A stretch of DNA of 64,000 nt from contig JANCRA010000169.1 of the NCBI GenBank assembly GCA_024362935.1, positions 434,501 through 498,500 on the forward strand. Reading direction: 5' to 3'. Position 1 is the first letter of the stretch; every line of letters starts with the position of its first letter. The stretch comes from Setophaga petechia. Taxonomy: Eukaryota > Chordata > Aves > Passeriformes > Parulidae. The position numbers were made by a program, and so were the translations under genes. Of this stretch, positions 1-14,689 are shown piece by piece. The notes beneath the pieces are model-generated. The model made no database searches, was not told the origin of the DNA, and saw nothing but the letters and a program-made list of their open reading frames with translations.

Positions 1-3000
1 TATTGTATAGTTATTGTGTAGCACATATGGTTTGCACTGTATAGTAGATTTTAAAGAAAATAGTCGCAAACAATACAGAAAAGCATTTTAGAAATAGCTT
101 CAAAAGCACTTGTGTATCCTGATTTTTTTTCTTATATGCTGTTGCAGATATATGTATATGCTAAAATATAACTTGCAAAGAAGTTTCAACTATGCTGTAA
201 AGTTCGCCTTAAAATTTCAATTTTTTTGAACAATTGGGCTCAGTTTGCACTTTATATTTTAGCACATACAGTACCTTAGTCATTAGGCTTTGCATTTGTA
301 TGTAGCAGTATGTTTCTGTCCACTTTCTTAATCTGAAAAGTACGTTAAATGAAGATGGCATTTTCTTTCTTGTATAGTACTTGTATTTTCTTTCGCTGAT
401 GCATCTCTGTCTCAATTTTTAAACCTTTGCTGTTAAATGCAATACTTTATAAAGAATGAACAAAATTACTGGAAGCAGTATTGTAAGAAATGAGGTCATA
501 TCAATCAGTTTTATCTTTTGAAAGGCACAGTCTAAAACAAAACCCTAAACTCAATGCTGCAATTATGAATCTAATTCATATATAAGATATATTTAAATAT
601 AAGAGTAGCAATACTGCAACTGGTGATCACAAAGATAATGTTCTACTTCTGATAGAAATAATTTCTCAACAAATGTTGTTACTATGCATGTATATGGATG
701 GAATAAAATTCCAGATAATTGGAGAAGTTTGGCTGTAATTTCTTTAATTAAAAAAAAAAAATCTTTTCAAGGTTGATTTAGAGTTCACAAACTGTGAAAA
801 AGCTCTTAGGAACAAGGTAACATTGCCTCCTCTTCAGTGGAAGTAAAATATTCAAAGAGACAATGAGTACAAAGGATGCCTCCACTTCCAGGGAGTCCCT
901 GCTGACAGGTCACTAGTGTAACTGGGTGTAAGACTGCCCAGCGAACTAAAATTTAAAATGTGAGGGTCTGAAATCAGGAAGGCTGTTCTATTTACTGTTC
1001 TATTTACAAGGAACACATACTTCCTTGACAGTATCTTCATTGGTCAAATTCAGTGGAAAAATTTCCTTCCTAATACCTCTGGTATGATTCTCCATGTGTT
1101 CAGTGTTCTTATATGAAAAACAAGATGATTCATTTAAAAGAATGGCAATTGGCTCCACTAATTCAGTATAGAAATATTAGTCAATAATTTATGCTATAAT
1201 AAAATCTGAACTAAAGCACAATTAGTACCATTCACTTTCAAATGTTTGGTCTCCTTTTCACCGTTTTCATTAAAAAAATTAAGATTATAAAAACGACCTA
1301 TTGTTACACTTTCATACTACAAATTTGAAAGCAAAATCATGATCCGAATAGTTACATAAACTGTTGTATTTTAGTTCCTGTATCAGCCAAAGAAACAACT
1401 CAGAACAAGCTACATAAAAGGATGGTATTTCAGCAGAGTAGCCAGTCATAGTCTAGCATAAGAGCATACCATGCCACTGGCTTTCAGGAACCCCATTTCT
1501 GTGTAGTTTTTAACTGAAACTATCTTTTTTATTATTATTTGTAAGTGTACCTACATGAAACCTACAAGTAGCAAAAATAATAAACACTTCAAAACTATAG
1601 TTAGCAATTCTGCTGGTTAGCCAGGCTTTAAATGGTCAAGAGTGCTTAAAATTGTACTAATTCTCACTTGCAACAAAGATAGCAGATGTATACATTCATT
1701 TCAGTAGGCCCAAAGTTGGTCCTATAGCAAACACTTCAGATAATAACACTTGTGAAGGAGAAAAAGCATTATGATCACAGGGAGAATAAAATGAGCAAAA
1801 TGTTCATGATTATCAGTTAAGCAATGATTATCAGTTAAGCATTCATTAGAAAATAGACCAGGATATCTAAGACTTCACAATGTTTTAAATAGATAGTACA
1901 TTTTAGACTTTTTGGTGGCAAACCATTATTTTGAAGATTATCCATCAGGCAGTAATGGGTTAAAGAACTAGGTGATTACATCTGGATTGAAATAACCTAA
2001 TTCTGACAGATCCAATGCATAGATGAAAAATTTTTAGGGGAAGCTAGTAAGAAGGCCATAGGTTGTGTAATTTACACTTGCAGAGTTCTAGGGGTGTGTT
2101 TAGACAGTGAGAAAGTAAAGGAAAATATCAGGGTTAAAGCAAATACCTTGTTGAGAAGTGATGCTGAAAGAGGAAAGCCTTATCACAAACAGTTTCTGAT
2201 CCAGAAGTGCTGAGGGTTCCTGATATATTCCAGAGGTAAATTAAAACCTGCCATGCTGCATTATATTCTTCCCACTGGCTAGTCCAATTTCTTTCACACA
2301 ACAGAATAATTCTGCTAGCATTTTCTCTTTATAAATCACCTTATATTTGGTCGACTGCTTCCATTTTTGCAAGTTCAAAATAAGCACAACCTGTTCATTT
2401 GTGGGGGCAGAGTTACTCAATTGTAAACACATTTTATATATTTTAGTCACTTCACAGGAATAACTGGCAACTCTGACATGTGCTAAGCCCCTAAGTTATA
2501 CCATCACACTCTATGAAAGTAAAAGTACACAAGATAGGCGGGCAGCAGATACTAATATTTTAACTTTTTATACTTTTTTTTTTTTTAAACAGAAAGCATT
2601 TTATAAAAAGCTGCTCACATAGCTGGGTTCAGGAACTGTGTTTTCCCATAACTTTATAGAATGTTTTCAATTGCTTCACTTTTTTTATTGCACTAATTTT
2701 TTTAATTTGCTCATGTGAAATAAGAACATAAACATTTTGACTGGCCAGAAATTTCTCTCCTGTCTCTTAAACCACTTTGCACAATACTGGCCTAATCCCA
2801 GCTTGAAGTTTAAAGCATGTCTACATTTAAGTCATAAGTATTGTTTACCAAAATAAACTTCTTAAATCTGTTTTCTGACCAAGGGGTTATTTGTGTTCTC
2901 TTCAGATTATATCTACATGTTTGTCCAAGGTGATAAACTGTCTATTGCTAAAAGCATCTATTCCCAAGTTCTTATTTTAGATTTTTGTAGGGTTATTAAT

Positions 3001-6000
3001 TTTTTTATCAAATCACCCATGCAAAAGGACTCCATCCTCAGTCTTTGACACCTGGAATTCAGCAGGAAACAGAGCACCTCAGTTAAATGATTTGGATCCC
3101 TTAATACCTGTCAGCAGGTGTCAGCAAATAAATCTTTGGGGCTATGGGGTGAACAGCTCAGCAAAAGGCATTCAAATGTTTCCTGGGTTTATGTTAAAAA
3201 AAATAAAATTGCTCCATATGAAGACTTAATATTTAGAAGAGCTGGTTCCTGCCTAAATCCCTGTGTACTGATTGCCTGGCAGGTTTTACGTTCAAATTTT
3301 GGTTTTTTTAAGGAAGATTTCCTTATTCAAAAAAACATCCTGTCCACAGGCTTAGAACTAATTTGGCCACATCCCTGTCTGCCTAATTTATTTGTTTTTA
3401 TCCCAAAGTTCAGACTCTGAAGGGCAGTTGTGAGTCCTCATTCATATCACATTCATACCACAGTCTTCCCAGTTTTCACAGAACAATGGTAGTTTAATTC
3501 TTTGTAGAAGAGAAACAGTAAAGTGTATTGCTACAAGTTGATGTCTGCTTGTCTTGAAGTAATTGCAATAATGTTAGGATTCTGGCGACATCATCTCATT
3601 ATTGCAAATAATAATAACTACATCATAGATGTTACTGTGTATCCACATTCCTAAATTTCTCAGTCTCTCATTTCCACTAGATAACTATTGACAATGTTCA
3701 TTGTCTACACTGTCTGCAGGAATGTAGAAGTCATATCCTAAACATAATAGAGAGTACGAATAAGGTGATTTCTCTCTTGTACAATAAACACTGCACCACT
3801 GGCAAATGAAGAAGGAAAAAAATAACAAAAAAAAAACCCCTGATGTAGAAATTTAAAAGTTAAATCAATTCCAGCACCACTACCAAGAAGACATGTAGGT
3901 GGGTTAATTCACTTCACTGAATGTACAAAAATAAGCTATGAACCAGAAGCCACTTTAAAACAGTGGAAATACTGAGAAGGCACTCGGAGTAGCCTGGAAA
4001 ACCTGACTTAAAGAAAATTCCATGGCGAGTATAATGGATAAAGGGTGGTGTCGGATGGACTTATTGAGGGGCAAAGAAGATAAGGAAAAAGGGAAGCAGC
4101 ACTTTGTTAATCCCAAGAGTGTAGTATGGATACACTGATGGCTGCAGAAGGCAGCAGTTACAAAGCATCAGCAATATAAAAATGCTACATGTCCCTGGAG
4201 GTGTGTTGAAAGAGGCTAAAATACTGACGAGACAAAATCCTTGGAAGTTCGGTCCCAAATTCTAAATATTGCCAATGCAAGGTTCTGGCTTCTATGGTCA
4301 CCTTTTCCCCAAGGCTGACAATGGGGAAGAGAACCACAAGTCACAAATCTTTGACCTCCCAGGTCACCTTCACAGCTGGCATGTTGTGCTGCCATGACCT
4401 GTGCAGGACAGACATCCACAGAGCAGACATGTGTGACCCTATTGTAAATTAGAGTCAAGTGAAATACCCAGGCTTCAGGTGTGTTAGCCTGGGAGCCCAC
4501 CTGGTCTCTCCACTGAGATCTTCCACAGAGGTCACTGACAGTGCTTCAAATCCAGACCATGCAGAGCCACAACAAATGAACTAAAATAGTGGTGGCCTTT
4601 ATGTATAGAGTGAAACAGAGCATGGGGAAGGGAGGTGGGCAGGAGATCTGCAGTCACACAATTAAATCTTCTGCATGATACAGTGGCATGAGATGAATGA
4701 ATTGCGACTGCAAAAATGAGACAAGGCTTTTATGCTAGGGTGAACAGAAAATTGTGATTCTGACAATTTCAACTTTCATATACATTGAGTTTTTTTACTA
4801 TAAACACATACCTGTATCAAACATACACAGAGAGATGAGAATGTCCAAAACAGGGAGACAACCTAAACTAGATTAAGAGATTAGATCAAGCACTTCTATA
4901 AGGTGTTTAGAAAAGTCCTTTGTTGCAAAAGCAATAGCCAGACCCTTTAAGCTTCATTGCATAAGAAAACTGGCACCTTTTGGTGCATGAAGGGTGATGA
5001 TACACTCATTCATATCCAAATTTAAATGTCCTGACAAAATTGCTCTTTCCCCTTTCTGCTCTTAGCTGCTTTGCACAGACCCCAGCCTCTCAACTTCTTT
5101 GTGCAGGTCCCAAGCCAAGGAATTTGTTCCTACCTACCAACTCAATGGCCTTCACACTCATTTTTTTCCTCCTGAGACTTAGTTGGTCTTGTAAATCTCT
5201 TGTTTTGTTTTCTACTGTGGGAGTTTTTTTCACTCTTTTCCCACCTTGAATGATTCACGGTGGAGGCATGGTGAAGGATTCACCTGAGCTGATGTATTGG
5301 AGAATGTGGTAATCTCCATCACTGGAGACATGGAGTCACTTGAGAGCTCCTCTAAACAAGGTTTATGTGCACTCAGCTGTTCTCATCTCCTCCAGCTGAC
5401 ACCCCTTGCTAGGACTTTTATATCCCTCACCACATCTTGACACTCACTCCTCTCTAAGTGCTAAGCAGCATACCCAGAGACTCAGACAGTTGTCTGATCT
5501 GAATTAGAATTATATTCCTAGGGGAAATCTCCATGGAAGAATGTGTTTGACATGCATTTTGAGTGGCACCATTGATAATTTCAATACTCACTGTTGATAT
5601 AATAACCTAATATTCATCCCCAAAGTGGGGGCTGTAGTCCTCAGTTGTCGAGGTCTAGTCATTTCTTAGGGATGTCAGGAGAATCCCAAGACTTACACAT
5701 AGGCAACTACAGGGACAGAGGGAAGTCAACATTTGATTTTCTCCTCCTGTGAGAGTTATTCTGCAAAACAGAGAGAAAGCCATTGGAACACAGAGAAAGG
5801 GACAAGAAAGACTTTAAGGTCTATAGTGTGGGGAAGGGATTTGTGGCTTCTGGCCTTGTGGTGGTTTCTTGTCTTTTTACATTAGGCAGGCAATCAGCAA
5901 CCAAGGCTTATCTTCAGTGTTAGAAAACTTGACATGCAGGGTGATTTTTTAAAATTATATCAGAAATCACTTTCCTTTTATGAGAAGTGTAGTTTTGGGT

Positions 6001-7223
6001 AGGTAATTTTTATATTAAGAAAAGAGAAGTTGCCACAGTTTGCAGAAGATTTTAACATACTGAAATCTGTAATATCACTAAAATGCATTCAAAGCTTTCA
6101 TGCAATCTGTGGAGCTAAAAGTAATAATTATATAAAAAATGTTGACATGATTTCATTTACTTGAGCTTTACTGTGCTAGAGGGATTCAGTGTCACTTTGT
6201 GATAGCCACTACAAGGAAAAACTGTCTGCTCTGCAAGAACTTTTCTTGTCAATAACATATTGTGCTCCTTATTCTTGTAACATCAAAATGTATCATAGTT
6301 TATGCCTGTAATGTTAGATTTTATAATGACATTCACAATACAAAAATAATATTTATATAAAGTATTCAGCTTGAGGATAACTGTTAGACCTTCCTGATAC
6401 AAAACTGCTGTGTATACTTGCCAACCATGTATTAAAGTTAAGTGAAAATATTACTTTGTGCATTTGCTCTAAGTTCACAACAAGCATAATTAATACCAAT
6501 AACCAGCAAGGTGAAAGTAGGATTCATTCTTAGGTAATAAAAATGCCAGTTTTCTTTCCCAAACAACAAATTCCAAAACTTGCTTATCACCAGATAAGAT
6601 TAAAACGAAAAAATGAAATGTTGTACAACTTTGTCCAGTGACACTTATGAACCATTAATCTGAGCTGTGGAAGATCACACTGTGGATGCATCACTGGTGT
6701 AGACAAGCACAGTTCAAGAACCTTCTACTGATGTTCAGAACCAGCAATGAAGAGAGACATGTGATGCAGGCTCAGATAAAAACAAATTACTTGTTTCATT
6801 ACAGTAAATAGTTTGAATCAAAAAGCAGCATTTTGAAAACATGAACTACTCTGCTATCTGAATGTCTCTTAGAAATGGAGATGAGTTAAAGTTAGTACTC
6901 AGCTGAGTATCAAAACCTCTTCTCTCCACAGGATTGCCCACTGCTGCTAACAAATCACCCATAAAAATGCAGGTCAGGCATTTGGAGCCTACATCTAATG
7001 CTTACAAAACTCCCATTGAAATGAATTATGGAATCGCTCACTTTAGTTGCAGTGCATACAAGTAGATAAAAGAGAATATGTCTTTGTGACCTTTATACAG
7101 GTTCTGCTGCATTTATATATTATACAAACAGCTTATTTTGTACGTGCTACCACTGGCTGTGGAGAAGGAACCATTACCTCCTCAAAATTTTAGAGGGGTA
7201 GAGCTATGTCCCAGTAAACCCAG
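1..7223. other. AT-rich non-coding DNA, no gene seen
   Basis: No reading frame on either strand exceeds about 100 codons, and none resembles a known protein or a flanked exon. There are scattered poly-A/T runs and AATAAA-like hexamers without context. The only local structure noted is an exact 18-bp tandem duplication at 1,806-1,841. It could be intronic or intergenic. Confidence 0.6.
1806..1841. repeat. Exact 18-bp tandem duplication (2 copies)
   Basis: The 18-mer ATGATTATCAGTTAAGCA occurs at 1,806-1,823 and again immediately at 1,824-1,841 with no mismatch. This is a recent small slippage or duplication event. Confidence 0.9.
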
Positions 7224-8450
7224 TGTCACAGGATGGCTGAGGCTGGCAGGCTCCTCTGGGAACTGTCCAGTCCAATCCCACTCCTGCCCAAGCAGGGTCA
7301 GCCATGACAGCTTGTTCAAGGATAAGGCCAGTTAGGTTTCTGAATATCTCCCAGGACAAAGATGTATAGCCTTTCTGGGCAACTTATTCCTGTGCCTGGG
7401 TTAATCCTCTCCAGGAGTGAGACTCTGCACTTTCCTTTGCTCGACTCTGTGAGATGCTCTTGGTCCATTTCTCCAGCCTTTCCAGACCCTTCTGAATGGC
7501 AGCACAGCCACATAATCTGTCAAACCCTCTTTCTTCCTAGTTTTGTGTCATCTACAAATTTGTAGTAGGTGCATGATGTGCCAGCATCCAGGTCATTGAT
7601 GAAGATGATCAGCAGTATTTACCCCTTGAGCGCACCACTAGTGGCTGATCAGCAGCTGAACTTCATGCTGCTGGTCACAGCCTTATCAGCCCAGCAATTC
7701 AGCCAGTTTTGAATCAACATCCCTGTCCATTCAGCCAGCCCATATTCCATCAGAATGTCTACAAGTTTGTTAGGAGAGATTGTCAAAAGCTTTGCTGAAG
7801 TCAAATTAATAGAATTCACTGCTTTCCCCTATTCACTCCATTGTAGAATCCTTTAAGGTCAGGCATGATTTCATCTTCATAAATCTACACTGACTACTCC
7901 CAGTAATTTTATAGTCTTTTATTTGCCTGGAAATGGCTGTCAAGATTATTTGCTTATGACCTTCCCAAAGATCAAGGTGGGGCTCTGACCTGTAGTTTCC
8001 CTGAACCTTCCTTCATGCCTTTTTAAAGATGGTAATGACATTTGTTTTCTCTCAGTACTCAGAAAACTCCTCTGGTCACTATGACCTTTCATATGACCTT
8101 AATCAAGAATGGACTCACAGAGATACCAGCAGTTCCCTCTGCACTCGGGGGTGCTTCCCTGTAGCTCACATGGACTTAAATACATTCAGTTTATTTCAAT
8201 GTTCCCTGTCCTGATCCTTGCCCACCAGAACTAATTATTTCTTGCTTCAGAGTCCTGTGATTCATGGCTTTCTGAAGAAGATGGAGGCAAAGAAGGAATT
8301 GAGTACCTCTGCTCCATTCACACCATCACCAAGTCCATTATGCCCTTGCCTGTTCAGCAGCTGGCATGCTTCTTTTCCCTAGTCTTTGGTGCTGATAGAC
8401 CTGCAGAAGCTCTGCTTGTTGCCTTTCACAGCCCTCACTATGTTGAAGAC
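7224..8450 (-). mobile_element. CR1 LINE copy, antisense, 5'-truncated and internally deleted
   Basis: The plus strand reads as the reverse complement of a CR1 non-LTR retrotransposon. The element's 3' untranslated end lies at about 7,224 (ATGGCTGAGGCTGG, then CTGCCCAAGCAGGGTCAG). The remains of the reverse-transcriptase region run from about 7,460 to 8,440. Going from the 3' UTR to the RT region there is a jump near 7,440 that implies an internal deletion of several hundred bases. Frames are broken by many stops and indels, so this is an old inactive copy. The assignment rests on recognition of CR1 sequence; the exact subfamily and the 5' limit are uncertain. Confidence 0.8.
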
Positions 8451-8454
8451 AATG

Positions 8455-9003
8455 GTCTGACAATGTGCACTTGCAGCCCTGAAAGCCAGTTGTATTCTGG
8501 GCCGCATCAAAATCAGCATGGCCGGCAGGGCAAGGGAGAGGATTTTGTCGCTCTGCTCTGCTCTGCTGAGACCCCACCTGCCACTAAGATGATCAGAGGG
8601 ATGGAGAACCTCTCCTACAAAGACAGTCTGAGAGAATTGGGGCTGTTCAGATGGGAGAGGAGAAGGCTCCAGGGAGACCTTGCTGTGGCCTTCCAATACT
8701 TAAAAAGAGTTAAAGGAAAGAGAGACCTTTTACCAAGACCTTCAGTGACAGGACAAGGGGTAAACTGAATGAAAGTTGGTTTAGATTAGATATTAGGAAG
8801 AAATTCTTTACTGTGAAGTATGTGAGGCACTGGCACAGGTTTCCCAGAGAAGCTGTGGATGCTGAAACCCTGGAAGTGTTCAAGAACAGGTTGGATGGTA
8901 CTTTAAGCCATCTGGTCTAGTGGGAGGGCCTCTGCCCATGCCAAGAGGATTAGAACTAGATGATCTTTAAGGTCCCTTCCAACCCAAACCATTTTATGAT
9001 TAT
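8455..9003 (+). mobile_element. CR1 LINE 3' fragment, sense, 5'-truncated
   Basis: The plus strand carries the end of the CR1 open reading frame and the 3' UTR: the region around 8,465 (AATGTGCACTTGCAGCC), the segment at 8,565-8,700 and the terminal block at 8,930-9,003 (GATGATCTTTAAGGTCCCTT, then AACCCAAACCATTTTATGAT). It is truncated at the 5' end, as is usual for CR1, and ends in a degenerate ATGATTATG tail. It lies next to an antisense CR1 whose 5' end abuts it, so the two copies are back to back. A reading frame of 142 codons at 8,340-8,768 crosses the junction and is not a gene. Confidence 0.85.
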
Positions 9004-12000
9004 GTGCACTTCAGCTGGACCTCGTCCATAATCTTATGAGATTGCCGACATTTCATTTTTATTTGGCAGGTCTTCATGCTCTTGGGCATCTTCATGTATC
9101 TTCAGACCTTCTGTCTGTACTTCTGTCTGATGTTTTTTCCACCACAAGTGTGTTGCTAGTTGCAATTATGGAAGCCCAGAAAAGGTTTATCAGGGACCAG
9201 CACGACTTTCTGGGCTATCAGTAGCATAACTGAAAGCAGTTCCAGTGCCTTCAAAATAATTTTGTTTGAAAATAGTGGGTTCCAGAGCCAAAGTCTATAG
9301 TCACCTGAAAGGTCTATAATACCCTGTCTCCCACTAAGCTGTTCAAGTTCATTTTCACTTTTCCTCCTCCAATATTCTTGGTAGCACCATCTTTTTCTCC
9401 ACATTTTTCATTTCCCTCTTTCCCTCCAGTTCCAGTTTCAGCTTGGCCAAAAAACTGTACATAAGAAAAATACAAAATAATTTGCAGTGAGGTGAGAAAA
9501 ACTTTCAGATCTTAACACTGCTCAACTTGGAAAAGTTTTAATTTAAATTCAGACTAGGACCTCAGCCTATCTTTGCCATCATATCCCAAGTCCCATCAGG
9601 CAAAATATAGAAGTTCTTCTGGGGAGAAAGGCAGTTTTGGCTCAGTGCAGATGAAGTGATTTTTTTCCAAGAGTTGGATTTGTTTATTTTCATTCAGACC
9701 CTAATCAATTAATTAGTTTGCTTTGATTTTTGTTTCACTTTTTCATCAGAAAGGAAATTGATTTTTAATATATATAAATTTAGCCTGGAACAATTGTTCC
9801 AGAATTGTGCTCACCTAATAGGAATGCAGTGAAAACAAAACCAGCTGAGCACCACATGAATCACTAGGAATACACTGAAGATCTGTCCTTCCACATTTAT
9901 ATTACAAATGAATGAATATAGATCTAGTAATTTTTCACTGAAAATAGATGCAGTAAGTAGTCATGCTGCTTTTCATTTAGCATTAATCAGACTAGATTCT
10001 CCTTTCAGTTTCACCAGAACAAAGTAAGTAATTTATTCGAAATTGCAGCTGGAGTTACTCCACATTTTTCTGATGTCACAGAGAGAATATGTTCCAGAAA
10101 CTGCTGTTAGCTTGTCTAATTCACACCTCATATTACCATCTTCATAAGGACTCATTCATTAAAATAATTTTAAAACAATGAAGGAGCTTGCTTTTACAGG
10201 CATTTTGGGTCAAGCTCAGCTACCATCGTATAACCACCTAGTTTTGGAATAAATAACCTCAACATGTTGAAAGGCCAATTAGACAATTGCTACCATTAAA
10301 GGAGTCACATCATTCTTTGACTCCTTTCTTCTCTGAAATATGTATGACAGCTGAAATCCCATCTAGACAACAGTTCATGACTTCTGACAAGAGGATGATT
10401 TTGCTGAGTGTAAAAAGAGCATAACCAGTGTTTGAACTACATAAGATTTAATTTTTCCCTGGACTACTGTAGGGTTTTTACAGCAATAAGAGGTGGTGTG
10501 CCTGTGTTGACTTGACACTGGTAATCACAGACATGGTAGCACTCTTAATGGTGCAGCTTAAGAATTCACTTCTTAGGGAAGCAAGGTGCATCTACAGAAA
10601 CTTATCTCAGTGTCAGCTCGGGCCTGATTCCCCAGCTGGTGAAGTCCTGTCCATCTAATGGACTCCCAGATAAGAAGAAAACAGACATCATGTCTTCAAC
10701 ACAGCCTATGATTCCAACAGTTTAAACCCCATGAGACCGTGTAAGATGAACCCCTTCACGCCTTCTCTGACAACAACTTCAAAATCCAGCTCCTAAGACA
10801 GTAAAGGCTTCCTAGAGTTCCAAGACCATTGCCTTCCCAATCTGAAGGGTGCAAGAATCAATTTTTATCCATCCATAGCTGTGTTCTTCTCAGCAAAACT
10901 GTGCTTTAAGAAAGTATGGAACTGCTTTTTAGTTTAGGATGAACATTCAGGTACTATTTTAGTTATCTGCTGGTCTCCAATTCTCTTGGGGCATCATTGG
11001 AAACATTTTCTTTTCTCAGAGCTATATAAAGTATTTTTTAGGACTTACTTTCAGAAGCATCAGCAATGCTTCTCAAGAAACAAAAGTGAGATGGTCTCTG
11101 TTTAGAAGAAGACCTGAGAAGTAATGTGCAATTTGAAAACTTCTAGATGACATCCATGTAAATTGTGGGAACTCACAAGAAATATGTTTTCTTCCTGCAC
11201 TACTCTGAAACTATCAAAGATTTCTAAGACCCATTCAGTGCCCCTCAGTTGTTCAGATTCAGTAAGACAGTCTAGCTACATGATGTGATTTGCTGTGCAG
11301 GTGTAGCTATAGGATGTAGAAAATAGAGAATCTTTGCTTTAGGGGATATAATCACTGACACATGAATGAAATCTCACTGATTCAGCCATGAGCAGTTCAT
11401 ATCCTGAGCAGTGGACATGTTTAAAAAAAGATTATTCCTCAGACATAAAGTATTATGTGAATGCAGATTATGTTATTTTCCAAATTTAGTGATGGTGAAT
11501 GTTTTCTCCCTGAACAAATAATCTAGTTTAAACATTAAGCTAGAAAGTTATTTATCTTTGATGAATGATATTTTGGTTTTATTTCAGAGGAGAGTGTTTA
11601 AATATAATCATTAAAAACCAAGACACAAACTTCAAACATATCCAGATGACAGTTCTATCTTCTATGTCACAATTTTCAGATGGTTGAAGTATTTCCAATA
11701 CAAAAAGCACAATTCTGCTATACTGCCATGCAGTTCCAGATGTCTGTTCAGCCTTTTGAATAACAAGAGGTCAATTTGATCAAGCCATTGTGGCAGACAA
11801 ATGTAATGATATACCTGCACTGCAAATGTTTATTATATTTGGCAGGTGCTTATGCAGTGGTCAGACAAAGTGAAGCTCAGCATAGAGTAGAATATATTTT
11901 TTATTGTTTGGGTTCAGGAAAAGGCTTACATTTGAATTACTTTCTTGCAATTGCCTGAGAGAAAACACTACATACTTGTAGAGGTAAAATGAAAAGCCTT

Positions 12001-14685
12001 ACTTACCAAGATTGACTGTCTGTCAATAGCTCATCCCCTAAACTTTTCCTAACAACAGCCTGTAAGCCAGCTGGCATCTTTAGAAGTATAAAAGGGCTGT
12101 GAAGAAGGCAGTGAGAAGTGTCTTGAATTTGAAAGTGAATTTCAGTTTAGCAATGCTCTGGATTTTTTTTGTTGTTTTTAGACCTTTGAATGTTTTACAG
12201 TGGAAGTTTTCATGTAACGGTGACATTCCATCTGAACATTTCCTAGACCTGATCTGCAGATTCCATTTTCTGACTTTCCTCTGAGGAAGGGAAGCAGGTC
12301 CTGCATTAGTAAGCTCAGGAAAGACTTTTCTGTCAAACACCAAGCAGCCTTTATTCTATTTAATATAAAATAGATTTCTGAATTTGAATGGTATTCATTT
12401 CCTTAGTTGGTTATTTATAAAACAAAACAAGCAGAAAGTATTCAGAAAACCAATTCTGGGCAATTTTGATTCAGGTGATTCAAGAATGTTGAGAATTAAA
12501 GCAAATCATTTGAAAGAATCAGTCAAAGAATACTCAAAGTTCTGCTCTCAGCTCTCAGCTTTCCTTGACCATAGCTATTTTATGAGTACTCTGCATAGTG
12601 CTTCATATGTGTATATAAATATACACAATACAAATACATATAAATACATAAATATATCTATTTATATATATATATGTGCATATATTAAGTTAAAATGTTC
12701 TAGACATATGTTTTGACTCTGAAAGACTGATTCATTAGCTAATGGGTAACAAATATACAAAATACCATATTTTTATCAGGAAAATCTCATAAATATCTGG
12801 AAAAAAACCTGGGATCTGGACTGTATGTGACAAAGTGTGCTGTGTAGGTCATTTATCCACGAAAAACAATCATGAATGCTTTGAAGTTTGTTGTGTTTTC
12901 ATGTCCAGAAGTTGTTCCAGGATTGTATTTCACAAAGCCAATTTCACTTCACATTTTTAATAGTTGGTATTGACCTGAATTCCCCTTTGCAGAGAAACCT
13001 CTTTATATTACTTTTATAAAGTCAGAATATGATGAAGAAGGTGCTCATATCCTCCATGGTACATACATCTAACATGAAGCATGCTCATCTAGACTGTCTG
13101 TCTCCATCAGAGTTTTAGAAATTCCATAAATAATTTTTACTTGCCACATTCCCTTTCTCATCCCATAGCAACCCTCGTCAGCCATTAAAAACTACCACTG
13201 GAATTTGTGCTTCTCTCAGAACACTATTTAGAGCTTTTCTTGGAAATAGATCAGGAATCCATGACTATTTCTTAGTTCTGGTAATATCAGGAAAATGTGC
13301 AATAAAAATAAGAATGTAAATTATTCCTATGATGTGTCCTAGCACAAACCATACTGATTATCTGTTTTCCAGAGTGCCTGGAAGACTGGTACAGTTACTG
13401 GCATGCTTCTAATCTCTGTGGGTCATATGGGAAAGGAGGGGTTAATTCTTTATTCTTTACAAATTGTCATGTAGATATTTTATTTTTAAAGTAAATGACA
13501 AAAAAAAAAAAAACCCAACCCATATTGTACATTGTGGTTTGATCAGAAGGCCTATCAATCAGGTAATTTAGTTTCCAGTTAAAAGATAAACTAATACTGA
13601 TAAATTTGCAATTTTCCCTTCATTCTTTAATCTGACTTATATATTTTGTGAATGACATTGGACATACATAGTTATCAAAAAATGAATATTTTGTTTATGT
13701 ATATAGATTCTTCAGATTGCCCGCATTAATGACTCTTAACCTTTAAACTGATTTATAAACATGTAAGAATAAAATGTCAGCATTCATTTGTCATCTTGCA
13801 GTAAACTGTCAGCATTCGTTTCTCAGCTAAAATAGAATATCTGTCTAAGAATTTACATTAGGCTTTGTAATCAAACTAGATTAACACCAGTGAGGCTCAG
13901 CATAAAAACTTGATATCAAGCATACACACTCCATTAATACCTTAATATGTATTCCAGGCTACATCTCGTCATGATCTAGTGAATTCAGCAGGACTTGCTG
14001 CTGAAAAATGTGACCAACTCAGGCAATCTCTTTGTCTAACACATCAGTATAATACTGTATTGTCCTTAAAAGGAAAGGGATGAAGTTTTAAAGGGTAAAT
14101 ACTGAACACTGGCAAGCAATGGTGTACATTCATGAAGAATGAGAGAGAAAACTTCAGTGAATGGATCATGGCGGTTCTTCTGTGGACCAAAAGATGAGCA
14201 ATAACATAGTTTTATTGCTGGTTGAAAGGGAACATTCCCCAGGGAGGTTTATGATATGATCCATTCAACTGGAAGGCAATCAGATTCCTGCAAATGTTCT
14301 GATAATCACTTAAGCTGAGTGACTGCTATTTTAGACCAGTGTTTTATTTCCTGGAACAGAGCTGGAATGCTTACTGAAGTGGTGGAAGGAGCAGCCCCCC
14401 TGCATGAAAAGGAAAACCTGTGTGAATACACCCTATGTTGAATTATTGTTCTGTCCTTCTTGGATGCAAAGGAAGGATCAAAAACAGTGTCTCATTGTTT
14501 TCATTGGTGAGACCCCATATTTCTGAACAAAATATGGAGCTGGGGAAATCATAGAGAAGGATTTAACCATTACCATCCACCAGACTGAAGTGGATGGTAA
14601 TAGTTTTCCTAAGCAGTAGCTGTTCCTGAAGGTTTCCCAGTGCGATGTTTCCCCACAGTTCATTTCCAGTCATCCTCTGCAAGAT
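9004..14685. other. AT-rich non-coding DNA, no gene seen
   Basis: Nothing recognisable as coding, and no RNA gene. Contents noted are short poly-A/T runs (for example about 13,500) and the AT microsatellite-like block at 12,605-12,686. Frames of 60-110 codons (for example 12,384-12,716) show no domain and run through low-complexity AT sequence. Confidence 0.6.
12605..12686. repeat. AT-rich simple repeat (TATA/ATACA-like)
   Basis: About 80 bp of interspersed TATA, ATACA and AAATAC units, including a run of alternating TA at 12,663-12,675. This is low complexity. Confidence 0.8.
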
Positions 14686-14689
14686 GAGC

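Noticed and set aside
8340..8768. 142-codon frame and its minus-strand partners
   Set aside because: They span the junction of two oppositely oriented CR1 fragments and do not follow the CR1 reading frame.
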